Shown piece after piece: positions 25,774-34,198 of a stretch of 64,000 nt of DNA. The notes beneath the pieces were generated by a model. The model worked only from the letters and a program-made list of their open reading frames with translations, was not told where the DNA came from and made no database searches. The position numbers were made by a program, and so were the translations under genes. Each line of letters starts with the position of its first letter. The first letter of the stretch is position 1. This DNA comes from JAQVEM01 sp964595565 (GTDB taxonomy: Bacteria; Actinomycetota; Humimicrobiia; Humimicrobiales; Humimicrobiaceae). The DNA lies in the NCBI GenBank assembly GCA_964595565.1, contig CAZQQX010000004.1, positions 1 through 64,000 on the forward strand. Reading direction: 5' to 3'.

Positions 25774-26952
25774 CTATTCCATATCCACCCATATGCTTCC
25801 TTTATTCATGCTCTCAACACTTTTTGAAATAAATCTTACTCCATCAACACCCGCATCTATAGTAGGATAACCTGCCCTGGATTCATCTACTTCCTCACCG
25901 GAAATCTTCTTCAGCATGGCATCTGCAAATGCTGAATAAATATTTGCAAAAGCTTCAAAATAACCTTCGGGATGCCCTGCCGGAATTCTGGAAAATGCTG
26001 CTGCATCAGGAGAAATATACCCTGTTCCTCTGGAATAAATCTGTGGCGGCTGGCCTTTTTTTACTACCCTGAGATAGTTACAATTTTCCTGCTCAAATTC
26101 TATGGAACCTTTTGTCCCGAATATGCGAACTTTTAAAGCATTGTCATAACCTATAGCCACCTGGGAACACCAATAACATCCACTTGCTCCATTATTATAT
26201 TTCAATAATATTTCAGCATTGACATCCAGCTTTCTTCCAGAACCAAATATATCAAGATTTGCAATCAGCTTCTTTATCCTCAGGCCTGTTATAAAACTAA
26301 CCATATTTTCTATATGACTTCCAATATCGCCAACACAATTAGACCTGCCGGCCTGACCGGGGTCAGTTCTCCATTTCGCCTGTTTATTGCCTTCATTCTC
26401 TACAGTATCTATCAACCAGTCCTGTGGATATTCACCCATTACAACACGTATATCTCCAATATCTCCTCTCTGCACTATTGCCCGTGCCTCTTTTGCCATA
26501 ACATGGCCTGTATAAGTGTATGTTACAGCAAAAAGACATTTATTTGTTTTAGCCAGTTCTTTGAGCTCCAGCGCCTTATTGATATCTGTGGTTAATGGCT
26601 TTTCACATACCACGCTTATTCCATTCTCCAGAAATTTTTTCGCTATGTCGTAATGCAAAAAATTAGGTGTAACTATCACTACAAAATCTATTCCATCCGG
26701 ACGATTGGCCTCTTCTTCAGCCATCTCCTGATAAGTGGAATAAACACGATTCTTATCAAGCCCGAGTTTATCACCTGTTTCAACACTCTTATCTTTTGAA
26801 GAAGAGAATGCCCCGGCTACAATTTTAATTTTCCCATCAAGCGCGATTGCCCTTCTATGGACATCTCCTATAAAAGAATCAGGGCCACCGCCTACCATGC
26901 CATATTTGAGCACATTAATCACCGCAGAATCTTTACTCGGTTTTATTGACAT
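25774..26952 (-). CDS. Gfo/Idh/MocA-family oxidoreductase (1)
   Basis: NAD(P)-dependent sugar oxidoreductase, about 392 residues. The N-terminal Rossmann motif is GMVGGGPDSFIGDVHR, followed by the family's catalytic EKPLTTDI (Lys of the EKP motif) and a C-terminal GFO/IDH/MocA-C domain (GEYPQDWL, GDIGSHIENMV with the catalytic Asp/His). The ATG at 26952 is preferred because AGGGGTGG sits five bases upstream; the GTG nine bases earlier overlaps that site. It is followed closely by the TIM-barrel isomerase. Known relatives oxidise C2, C3 or C1 hydroxyls of sugars or inositols. Confidence 0.88.
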   Translation of the reverse strand: MSIKPSKDSAVINVLKYGMVGGGPDSFIGDVHRRAIALDGKIKIVAGAFSSSKDKSVETGDKLGLDKNRVYSTYQEMAEEEANRPDGIDFVVIVTPNFLHYDIAKKFLENGISVVCEKPLTTDINKALELKELAKTNKCLFAVTYTYTGHVMAKEARAIVQRGDIGDIRVVMGEYPQDWLIDTVENEGNKQAKWRTDPGQAGRSNCVGDIGSHIENMVSFITGLRIKKLIANLDIFGSGRKLDVNAEILLKYNNGASGCYWCSQVAIGYDNALKVRIFGTKGSIEFEQENCNYLRVVKKGQPPQIYSRGTGYISPDAAAFSRIPAGHPEGYFEAFANIYSAFADAMLKKISGEEVDESRAGYPTIDAGVDGVRFISKSVESMNKGSIWVDME

Positions 26953-27240
26953 AAGAACCACCCCTTTTATATTAATAATTGTTATCAGTTATTTAAACCT
27001 GAGTAATACAGTATAATTGCTAACTGATTAACCATAAAATTTTACTTCTATTTCAAAGAGTTATAATCTAATAATTATTACCCCTTCCTGTATTTCCAGA
27101 CCGCTCAAATAAGTATTAAAATATTTTTTTATTATTTACAGCCGTCATTTACAACTGAATTTCAATATATCTATCTTTGCAAGTTTTCCGATATTTTTTT
27201 ATTTATTTATCTATATATTCCATTTATCTATATTATTATC
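26953..27240. other. Intergenic spacer, AT-rich
   Basis: Nearly 290 AT-rich bases between the ThuA-like gene and oxidoreductase 1. A separate promoter for the downstream oxidoreductase-isomerase-xylAB genes would fit here, but no box pair is convincing. The 12-mer TAATAATTGTTA occurs at 26973-26984. No coding remnant seen. Confidence 0.3.
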
Positions 27241-28002
27241 TTACTCCTTTGCAGCCCATAAAAACCCTCTTTTTGTAATAGTCAGAGAAGGCTCTGACAA
27301 TGTTCTCTTCTCATCATGCCCCAGGGAATTATAGAATACACGACCATTACCCCAGTACTTTATCCATACAATAGGTATCTCCACAGGACCGTTGTCTGCA
27401 TGGGGTCCGTTAAGCGCAGCAGCTTCAGTAAAGTTCCAGTTTCCAAAACCAAAATCAGGATTCATTTCCGCTTTTCCTTCAGACTTAAAAGTGCCCTGAA
27501 CGGGAGGAACCATAGTTGTAGCCAGCACTTTAACTGCAGGGTCTACCTGAACATAATACTGCTCATCATAAACTTTGAAATCATCTATTCCCGACATTAT
27601 CGGATTGCTTTTATCCTTTATTTTAACTTCAAATTCAATCCCATTGCCATCAATACCTGCAGCACCAACATGAGCCACCAGTTGACCGCCGGCCATGAAT
27701 TGCCAGTCAGGACTACTCCTGAAACCATCGCATAAACCTGCGTGACAGCCAGCAATACCAACACCACCGGCAACCGCACCCAATACTGAGTCCAGCTGTT
27801 CAACAGTTAATTCTCCCATCGTCCAGTGTGGGACAATAAGATTTAAACTTTCCAATTTCTCTCTGTCTCCATAAACCTCCAGAGCATCAGACAGTTCTAC
27901 ATCAAAATCACTGTCTTCAAGTATTTTTTTAAAAACATATGCAACCTTTTCTGGTTCATGACCATCCCAGCCACCATACACAACCAAAGCTTTCCTTTTC
28001 AT
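27241..28002 (-). CDS. ThuA-like (trehalose utilisation) domain protein
   Basis: ThuA family protein of 253 residues with a glutamine-amidotransferase-like fold: ALVVYGGWDGHEPEKVA at the N-terminus, GVGIAGCHAGLCDGFR (Cys/His site) and GNGRVFYNSLGHDEKRT near the end. In rhizobia, thuA is co-operonic with thuB, a Gfo/Idh/MocA oxidoreductase, in disaccharide use through 3-keto sugars. Here it lies 113 bases downstream of exactly such an oxidoreductase. The biochemical step is not firmly established for the family; an isomerase or hydrolase step on keto-sugars is my inference. Confidence 0.87.
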   Translation of the reverse strand: MKRKALVVYGGWDGHEPEKVAYVFKKILEDSDFDVELSDALEVYGDREKLESLNLIVPHWTMGELTVEQLDSVLGAVAGGVGIAGCHAGLCDGFRSSPDWQFMAGGQLVAHVGAAGIDGNGIEFEVKIKDKSNPIMSGIDDFKVYDEQYYVQVDPAVKVLATTMVPPVQGTFKSEGKAEMNPDFGFGNWNFTEAAALNGPHADNGPVEIPIVWIKYWGNGRVFYNSLGHDEKRTLSEPSLTITKRGFLWAAKE

Positions 28003-28115
28003 TTATATCTCCCCTCTTTTATAAAATCCTAATTATCCATATCTCAGTAATTTGAATTATACGGTCAAAATTTATACAACTTATTATCTCATCTACGCCG
28101 GCATAATCCCTGCTG

Positions 28116-29282
28116 CTACTTATCCAGTACAAATTCCGGAAGACCCATCTTTAAAGGCTCGGGTCTTTCACAGGTGCTTTCCATTTCACAGTATTTACCC
28201 TGCTCCGATGATTTAAAGAAACCAAACATTGTTTCCAGAACATGATAGGCCATTTCCCCGCTTGCCCTGTTTTTTCTTCCTGACTGAATTGCATATATCA
28301 TATCAGCGAGCCCAACACCACGGCTGTTCTCATTATAATCATACAGCAGAGGTATACCTTCCAGCGGGCTCATTTGCTCTTTCCTGGGTAAATTGCTTGG
28401 ATATTCCAGCCAGTCTGACTCTTTCCCTCTTCTTATTCGTACACTTCCACCAAATATATTGGGACCTCCATATGGGTCGTCGTCATTCATATACAATGTT
28501 CCTTCTTTTCCGTATATTTCTATTCTCGGTAAAGTAGGATCCCAGACATCAAAACTCATCATAATACTCGCAGTAACATTATTTTTAAACTCCATTACCC
28601 CTGTAATATGTGTATCAATATCAACATCAATCTTCTGGCCATATTTGGGCTGGCTGGTTATAGTTCTTTTATCAAAATACTTTTTTGTATTGCCAAGAAC
28701 TCTGTTCACTGGACCGAGCAGAGAGATAAGCGCTGTCATGTAATAAACCCCCATATCCAGCATAGGGCCTGCACCTTCCTTATAAAAAAATCCAGGATCC
28801 GGATGCCATACTTCATGACCATGGAAAGCACAAAATGCAACTGCAGAAATGGGCTCACCAATCCATCCATCGTCTATGAGCTTTCTTGCCGTCTGCAACC
28901 TGCCGCCCAAAAAAGTATCCGGAGCAGAACCAATAAACAAATTCTTGCTTTTAGCAAGACTTATCATTTCCTTCCCATCTTTAAGGTCAATAGCAAGGGG
29001 TTTTTCAGTATATGTATGTTTCCCTGCTTTCAATGCAGAAAGACATACCCCTGCATGTGCCTGGGGATTGGTTAGATTTAAAACCACATCTATACCCGGG
29101 TCTTTCATTATCTCCTCTACACTGCATGCCTTAGCACCATATTTTTTGTATTTTTCTTCAGCCCGTTCTTTAACTTTGTCCGCACAGGCCACAATCTCCA
29201 TAACGTCCCATTTTTTTGAATTCTGTAAATACACATCAGAAATATTTCCACACCCAACAAGTCCAACTTTTAATTTACTCAT
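28116..29282 (-). CDS. Gfo/Idh/MocA-family oxidoreductase (2)
   Basis: Second NAD(P)-dependent oxidoreductase of the same superfamily, about 388 residues and only distantly similar to the first. Rossmann motif GLVGCGNISDVYL, catalytic EKPLAIDL, and the C-terminal domain with DMGVYYMTALISLLG, an arrangement typical of ThuB-like and C-glycoside 3-oxidases. I place the start at the ATG at 29282, which has GAAAGGAA six bases upstream; a TTG six codons earlier is less likely. It follows the sugar-binding protein of the second Rbs-type system and precedes thuA. Confidence 0.87.
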   Translation of the reverse strand: MSKLKVGLVGCGNISDVYLQNSKKWDVMEIVACADKVKERAEEKYKKYGAKACSVEEIMKDPGIDVVLNLTNPQAHAGVCLSALKAGKHTYTEKPLAIDLKDGKEMISLAKSKNLFIGSAPDTFLGGRLQTARKLIDDGWIGEPISAVAFCAFHGHEVWHPDPGFFYKEGAGPMLDMGVYYMTALISLLGPVNRVLGNTKKYFDKRTITSQPKYGQKIDVDIDTHITGVMEFKNNVTASIMMSFDVWDPTLPRIEIYGKEGTLYMNDDDPYGGPNIFGGSVRIRRGKESDWLEYPSNLPRKEQMSPLEGIPLLYDYNENSRGVGLADMIYAIQSGRKNRASGEMAYHVLETMFGFFKSSEQGKYCEMESTCERPEPLKMGLPEFVLDK

Positions 29283-29487
29283 AATATTTCCTTTCTTCAA
29301 CTAAAAATAACAACTCGCCTTAATTTACCAATCAATGACATCTTTGCTTTAATTATTTCATTCATTCTAAATGACTTATTTTAATAGATACAGTTTAAAT
29401 ATTTAAAACCATTTAAATCGCTAATATACAAATGACTTTTTAAAAAATTTCTATTATAATAAAATCATTTTCCAACTCTCAACGGTA

Positions 29488-29518
29488 GAAGAGGGGTATT
29501 TATTAAATACCCCTCTTC
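29488..29518 (-). terminator. Intercistronic hairpin after sugar-binding protein 3
   Basis: A perfect inverted repeat, GAAGAGGGGTATTTA then one T then TAAATACCCCTCTTC, 15 bp per arm, 13 bases after the stop of the binding-protein gene. No U-run follows on either strand. It probably protects the upstream mRNA end or attenuates transcription into the catabolic genes. Confidence 0.7.
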
Positions 29519-29531
29519 AGTCCTGGTGCAA

Positions 29532-30578
29532 CTAAAAACCAGGCAGGTATGCTTCATAGGATCCGGATTCATAATCAACAACCGGTGTTTCCATAAAATT
29601 CCAGTAAGGATCCCACTGCTTTCCAGCTTCCCATCCTTCATCAACAACCTTTATAACATATGGCGCCAGCTGGTCAGTTTCATCTATAGGTGATTGGATA
29701 ATCAAATGTGTTATCCAGCCACCAGAGATTGATTCCATTCCTGCTTTACTTCCACCCAGTGAAACTGAGGGAATATCTCCAGGAGAATAACTTGCTTCCT
29801 CCAGTGCAATTCCTACGCCTGCACCCATGTCATCGCTGTGTGACCATACCAGATCAATATCATCACCATATCTGGTAATGAAGTCAGACATTACTCTTAC
29901 AGCTTCATCTTTTACCCAGTCTGCAGGCTGTGCTGCAAGTACTTCTATCCCGTCATTCAGGACTTCCTTAAAGCCTTCTGTCCTTCCTATTGATGCATCC
30001 TGGCCGGTGGCTCCTTCTACTATAACTACGTTTCCCGAGTCACCGAGTATATCGTTTGCCACTCCACCTGCAACCTTGCCTTCTTCAACATTATTGGGGC
30101 CAAAGTATAAAGCTGTATATGGTACCGATTCTTCTACGGGTGCGCCGTTACCCATTATTACAACTACTCCTGCGTCGTATGCTTTTTTGATTCCTGTAGC
30201 AATAGCCTGTGAATCTACAGGAAATAGAACTATAGCATCAGGACCCATTGCAATTGCGTCATCCATCTGGCTTGACTGAAGCTGTGCATCAAATTCTCCA
30301 TCAAACGAAAACATCTCTATTCCAGTCTCATTTAGCCTTTCTTCTAAATTTGCCTGATATAGAGGTGGATATGGAGACTGCATCCCAATATTTAGCAATA
30401 CAACAGTCTTTTCCCCTTCTTCAGCAGGAGCTTCCTCTTCAGCTTCTTCTGCAGCTTCCTCTGCTGGTTTTTCTTCTGCAGCTTCCTCTGCTGCACTTTC
30501 ACATCCAGAAAATATAAATACTGATACCATTGAAATTACTACTAATATCACTATCGGTAACAATGATAATCTTTTCAT
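29532..30578 (-). CDS. Sugar-binding lipoprotein, RbsB type (xylose/glycoside cluster)
   Basis: Peripla_BP_4 solute-binding lipoprotein of 348 residues. Signal peptide MKRLSLLPIVILVV..., lipobox FIFSGC at about 21-26, then a 27-residue Glu/Ala/Pro linker and the two-lobed binding fold (TVVLLNIGMQSPYPPLYQAN; WSHSDDMGAGVGIALEEA). Ribosome site AGAAAGGAGG is strong. It is the last gene of the ABC importer part (ATPase, permease, permease, binding protein) and is followed by a hairpin. The ligand is likely a xylose-containing sugar or glycoside, by context. Confidence 0.92.
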   Translation of the reverse strand: MKRLSLLPIVILVVISMVSVFIFSGCESAAEEAAEEKPAEEAAEEAEEEAPAEEGEKTVVLLNIGMQSPYPPLYQANLEERLNETGIEMFSFDGEFDAQLQSSQMDDAIAMGPDAIVLFPVDSQAIATGIKKAYDAGVVVIMGNGAPVEESVPYTALYFGPNNVEEGKVAGGVANDILGDSGNVVIVEGATGQDASIGRTEGFKEVLNDGIEVLAAQPADWVKDEAVRVMSDFITRYGDDIDLVWSHSDDMGAGVGIALEEASYSPGDIPSVSLGGSKAGMESISGGWITHLIIQSPIDETDQLAPYVIKVVDEGWEAGKQWDPYWNFMETPVVDYESGSYEAYLPGF

Positions 30579-30684
30579 TTATATTTCCCTCCTTTCTTGT
30601 TTTTTAATAATATAAGAGATTTCTCTGGAAGATAGGCTCCCCCAAATAAATCTAAAAATTTTGTTATAATCACCTCCTCTAACA
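30579..30684 (-). other. Intercistronic leader with strong Shine-Dalgarno-like site and 33-codon frame
   Basis: In the 206-base gap before the binding-protein gene, the minus strand has GAGGAGGTGATTATAAC (about 30663-30679). From its GTG an open frame of 33 codons runs to a TGA that overlaps the binding-protein ATG (ATGA). The GTG touches the GGAG, too close for standard initiation, so this may be a ribosome standby site, a leader peptide or chance. Confidence 0.3.
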
Positions 30685-30784
30685 AAAAGACCTAAAGTTG
30701 ACAATAATATTTATTAATTAATTCTTTCATCTTTTATTAAAACTCATACAAATACTGCCATATATTATTTTTAACCTGAATAAG

Positions 30785-31729
30785 CTATAAATACTTCTTT
30801 TTTTGTATATTTATAGAATCAATTACAATTATTAAAATAAGAAGCAGCCCTCTTATCATTTCCTGGATAAATGATGATATTTTCAGAATAACCATTGCAT
30901 TATTAATAATGCCTAAAAGCAGGATACCCTGGAATGCTTTAAAAATGCTGCCTTCGCCGCCTTCCATGCTTATTCCACCGAGTAAAACAGCAGTAATAAC
31001 AAAAACAACGGTGCTATTGCCAATTCTACCCGAGGCAACATTTAACTTACCTGCCAGCATTACACCTGCCACTCCTCCAAGAAAACCCGTTATCACAAAG
31101 CAAAATATACGTACTGCATCCACTTTAATACCAAAAAACCTGCTTGCAGTTGCATTGCCTCCAATAGCGAAAATGTGTCTTCCGAGGATTGTCCTCTGTA
31201 AAATAATCTCAAATATAATCAGCAAAACTGTAAAAACAATTACCGGCATTGGTATGTGATATATTTCCGTCTGGGAAATCGATACAAAATTTTCATTGGT
31301 TCCCTTTATGGTATGCTCCCTGGTTAGCAAATAAACTATTCCGCTAATAAAAACCATGGTGCCCAGGGTAACGGCAATGGAAGGTAATTTAAGTTTCGTG
31401 GTTATCAGACCATTAATTAATCCAACTAAAGCTCCACCGGATATACCTGCAATTATTGCAGTAAAAATTCCGTAAGGCTGGAATATTATTGAGAGTGCGG
31501 CTCCAAATGCCATAACAGAACCAACTGACAGGTCTATTTCACCAATAATAATTAACAGGGCCATTCCTATTACTATCATCCCTTCAAATGATATAGTCTG
31601 GAAAATATTTACAATATTGGTAAAAGTCAGGAAATAGTCCGAATTAAATGCCAGAAATATCCCTATTACCAGTATGATTAATAATATTTTTTGTTCATTT
31701 AAAAAATTTTTAATTTTCTCAAACTTCAA
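30785..31729 (-). CDS. Ribose/xylose-type ABC transporter permease B (RbsC family)
   Basis: CUT2 permease, about 314 residues, with the family signature GEIDLSVGSVMAFGAAL and FVITGFLGGVAGVMLAGKLN. I start at the TTG at 31729, which has AGGAG five bases upstream and overlaps the previous permease stop by 11 bases. The alternative TTG at 31756 lacks a ribosome site. It is clearly different from the permease encoded just upstream, so the channel is probably a heterodimer, as in the LsrC/LsrD and RhaP/RhaQ systems. Confidence 0.9.
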   Translation of the reverse strand: MKFEKIKNFLNEQKILLIILVIGIFLAFNSDYFLTFTNIVNIFQTISFEGMIVIGMALLIIIGEIDLSVGSVMAFGAALSIIFQPYGIFTAIIAGISGGALVGLINGLITTKLKLPSIAVTLGTMVFISGIVYLLTREHTIKGTNENFVSISQTEIYHIPMPVIVFTVLLIIFEIILQRTILGRHIFAIGGNATASRFFGIKVDAVRIFCFVITGFLGGVAGVMLAGKLNVASGRIGNSTVVFVITAVLLGGISMEGGEGSIFKAFQGILLLGIINNAMVILKISSFIQEMIRGLLLILIIVIDSINIQKKKYL

Positions 31730-32669
31730 CTCTTCTCCTAACCCTGATATCAACAATTATGGCAACAATTATTAGAATACCTTTTACTATATTCTGGAAA
31801 GAGTACATCACATTGTATAAGGTCAGAATATTAATAATTATCGCCAGCAACAAAACCCCGATAATGGTCTTAAATATACTGCCTTTCCCACCGGCGAGGC
31901 TCGTCCCGCCTATAACGACAGCTGTTATGGCATCAAACTCATAACCGGCACCTGCTACAGGACTCGCGGTTGTCATCCTGGAGCTATAAATTAAAGCCGC
32001 TATGGCAACTGAAACACTGGATATAATAAATGCCATGGTTCTCATCCAATTAGTTCTTATTCCGGCAATTTCTGCTGCAGTATCATTTGTGCCGACGTAC
32101 TTTATTTTTCTTCCAAAAGTCGTTTTACTCAGTATTATTTGATATACAATAGCCACTATAAATAATATATATACGTGTACCGGTATTCCAAATAACTTAT
32201 CCCTGCCAATAAAACCATACCAGGTACCTGTAACCCCTGATATTATGGCTCCATTTGTAATTAGCTGGGCTATTCCCGAAAATAACGAGAGTGAGCCCAG
32301 GGTCACTATAATAGAATTAACCTTAAACTTTGTAACAATGAAACCATTAAAAAAGCCTATAAACACTGCTATCACCAGTGGCATAATAACTCCCAAAAAG
32401 TTATTTCTCAGCTGGAAAGTGATGGATACAAGATTCAGTAAAGAAAAAACAGAACCAACGGACAAATCAAGACACCCGCTAATTACTACCATGGTCATTC
32501 CACAACTTATGACCCCGATTACCGTAACCTGCTTTAATAAATTTAAAAAATTGCCTGTGGTACGGAAGCTGGGTGTTGTTATGGAAAAAACAGTAACCAG
32601 CAAGATCAATATTATCAATTGTGACTGATCTCTTAATACACTTACTAATTTATTTTCTTTCTCTTCCAT
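31719..32669 (-). CDS. Ribose/xylose-type ABC transporter permease A (RbsC family)
   Basis: CUT2 permease of 316 residues with SGCLDLSVGSVFSLLNL near residue 65 and FIISSVSVAIAALIYSSRM. Its ATG begins immediately after the ATPase stop codon (32670), with no spacer, and its own end overlaps the second permease. All these features indicate tight translational coupling. It forms the membrane channel with permease B. Confidence 0.92.
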   Translation of the reverse strand: MEEKENKLVSVLRDQSQLIILILLVTVFSITTPSFRTTGNFLNLLKQVTVIGVISCGMTMVVISGCLDLSVGSVFSLLNLVSITFQLRNNFLGVIMPLVIAVFIGFFNGFIVTKFKVNSIIVTLGSLSLFSGIAQLITNGAIISGVTGTWYGFIGRDKLFGIPVHVYILFIVAIVYQIILSKTTFGRKIKYVGTNDTAAEIAGIRTNWMRTMAFIISSVSVAIAALIYSSRMTTASPVAGAGYEFDAITAVVIGGTSLAGGKGSIFKTIIGVLLLAIIINILTLYNVMYSFQNIVKGILIIVAIIVDIRVRRRVEV

Positions 32670-34151
32670 CTATGCCCTTGTTACCGCCCTGACTATGTTT
32701 TTTGTTGTAACATCATCCCCCAGAAACTTTGCCCGCGTTTCGCCTTTCGACAGTACAATTACATTATTTGCTATAGCAGCTATCTCGGGAATTTCTGAAG
32801 ATAGAATAAGTATGGAAACGCCACTGGATGCGAGCGCTTTAATTATGTTGTAAATTTCTTCTTTGCTCCCCACGTCTATACCCCTTGTGGGGTCATTTAG
32901 AATCATTAATTTTGGCTTGACTGTCAGCATGCGGGAAAAAATAAGTTTTTGCTGATTGCCACCACTGAGATCTACAGCTAATGTTGAAATTGAAGGCGTC
33001 TTTATAGATAATTTCTTAATGTATGTACTGGCAAGCTCTGTCTCCCTTTTACTATTTAAAAAGAACTTATCTTCAATGTTGAACAGCCATAACGGAGATA
33101 TATTATGGCATACACTCATATCCAAAAAGAGCGACTGTAATTTTCTTTCTTCCGGAAGATAAATAATTCCATATTTTATAGCATCGGCAGGATGTTTTAT
33201 AAATACTCTTTTCCCCATGAAGTAAATTTCTTTTGATTGTGCGGGCCACAGCCCGACAATACTTTTTACCAGCTCATCCTTTCCAGAACCCATTAATCCT
33301 GCAATACCGAGAATTTCTCCCTTATGCAATTTCATGCTGAAGTCAAAAATCTTATTTCTTATTGATAGTTTTTTAATTTCAAAAATTACTTCTTTATTTT
33401 CATAAACATTCTTCCCGGTAGATTTTAATTCACGCCCTATCATCAGGGAAACGATTTTATTGGTATCAAATTCATTCTTTTCTATTACCCCCTGGTTTTT
33501 CCCATCACGAAAGACACTGACTCTATCGGCAATACCTACAACTTCATCAAGCCTGTGTGAAATGTAAATAACACTGACCCTTTTCTTTTTGAGTTCCTTT
33601 ATTATTAAAAATAATTTTTCCACCTCTTTTTCGGTAAGGGAAGATGTCGGTTCATCCATAATTATAATCCGGGCATTTTTAGTGGTTACTGATTTAATTA
33701 TTTCTATAAACTGCTGCTCGGCTGTAGTAAGCGTGGACAGTCTTCTTCTCGGGTCTATGTTAATATCAAATTCTTTGAGTATTTTTTTTGTCTCACTTAT
33801 AAGCTTTCTGAAATTTACAAAAACAGACCTCCTGGCTCTTGGTAATTTTCCCAGAAAAATATTTTCGGCAACACTGAGCTTCTGGATATTTTCTAATTCC
33901 TGGTATATCATGCTTATGCCAAGAGCTCTTGAGGCCTCAACGCTGCCAATTTCTCTCTCCCTCCCATCAATAATTATAGTACCTGAATCCTTTACATAGG
34001 CACCTGAAATAATTTTCATAAGAGTGGATTTACCGGCACCGTTTTCACCAACTATTGCGTGAATTTCCCCTTTCTTAAGGTTAAAATCAACACCATCCAG
34101 AGCAACCGTTCCCGGAAAAGTTTTTACAACATTTTTTATTTCTAGTAACAA
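32670..34151 (-). CDS. Sugar ABC transporter ATP-binding protein, RbsA/XylG type
   Basis: Double nucleotide-binding-domain ATPase of 493 residues. First domain: Walker A GENGAGKST and Walker B IIMDEPTSSL, with a degenerate signature. Second domain: degenerate Walker A (GLMGSGKDELVK), signature DLSGGNQQKL and Walker B LMILNDPTRG, where Asn replaces the usual acidic residue pattern. It is 47 bases downstream of the ROK regulator and contiguous with the permeases. It energises import of the xylose-cluster sugar. Confidence 0.94.
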   Translation of the reverse strand: MLLEIKNVVKTFPGTVALDGVDFNLKKGEIHAIVGENGAGKSTLMKIISGAYVKDSGTIIIDGREREIGSVEASRALGISMIYQELENIQKLSVAENIFLGKLPRARRSVFVNFRKLISETKKILKEFDINIDPRRRLSTLTTAEQQFIEIIKSVTTKNARIIIMDEPTSSLTEKEVEKLFLIIKELKKKRVSVIYISHRLDEVVGIADRVSVFRDGKNQGVIEKNEFDTNKIVSLMIGRELKSTGKNVYENKEVIFEIKKLSIRNKIFDFSMKLHKGEILGIAGLMGSGKDELVKSIVGLWPAQSKEIYFMGKRVFIKHPADAIKYGIIYLPEERKLQSLFLDMSVCHNISPLWLFNIEDKFFLNSKRETELASTYIKKLSIKTPSISTLAVDLSGGNQQKLIFSRMLTVKPKLMILNDPTRGIDVGSKEEIYNIIKALASSGVSILILSSEIPEIAAIANNVIVLSKGETRAKFLGDDVTTKNIVRAVTRA

Positions 34152-34198
34152 TTACATATCCTTTTTTTATGCAATAAACATTTTGTTAAAAAAAAATC

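Noticed and set aside
29465..29647. 60-codon minus-strand frame over the 3' end of binding protein 3
   Set aside because: Runs through the hairpin at 29488-29518 and is out of frame with the lipoprotein; shadow.
30698..30720. Plus-strand TTGACA with AT-rich sequence downstream
   Set aside because: No suitably spaced -10 box and no plus-strand gene follows.
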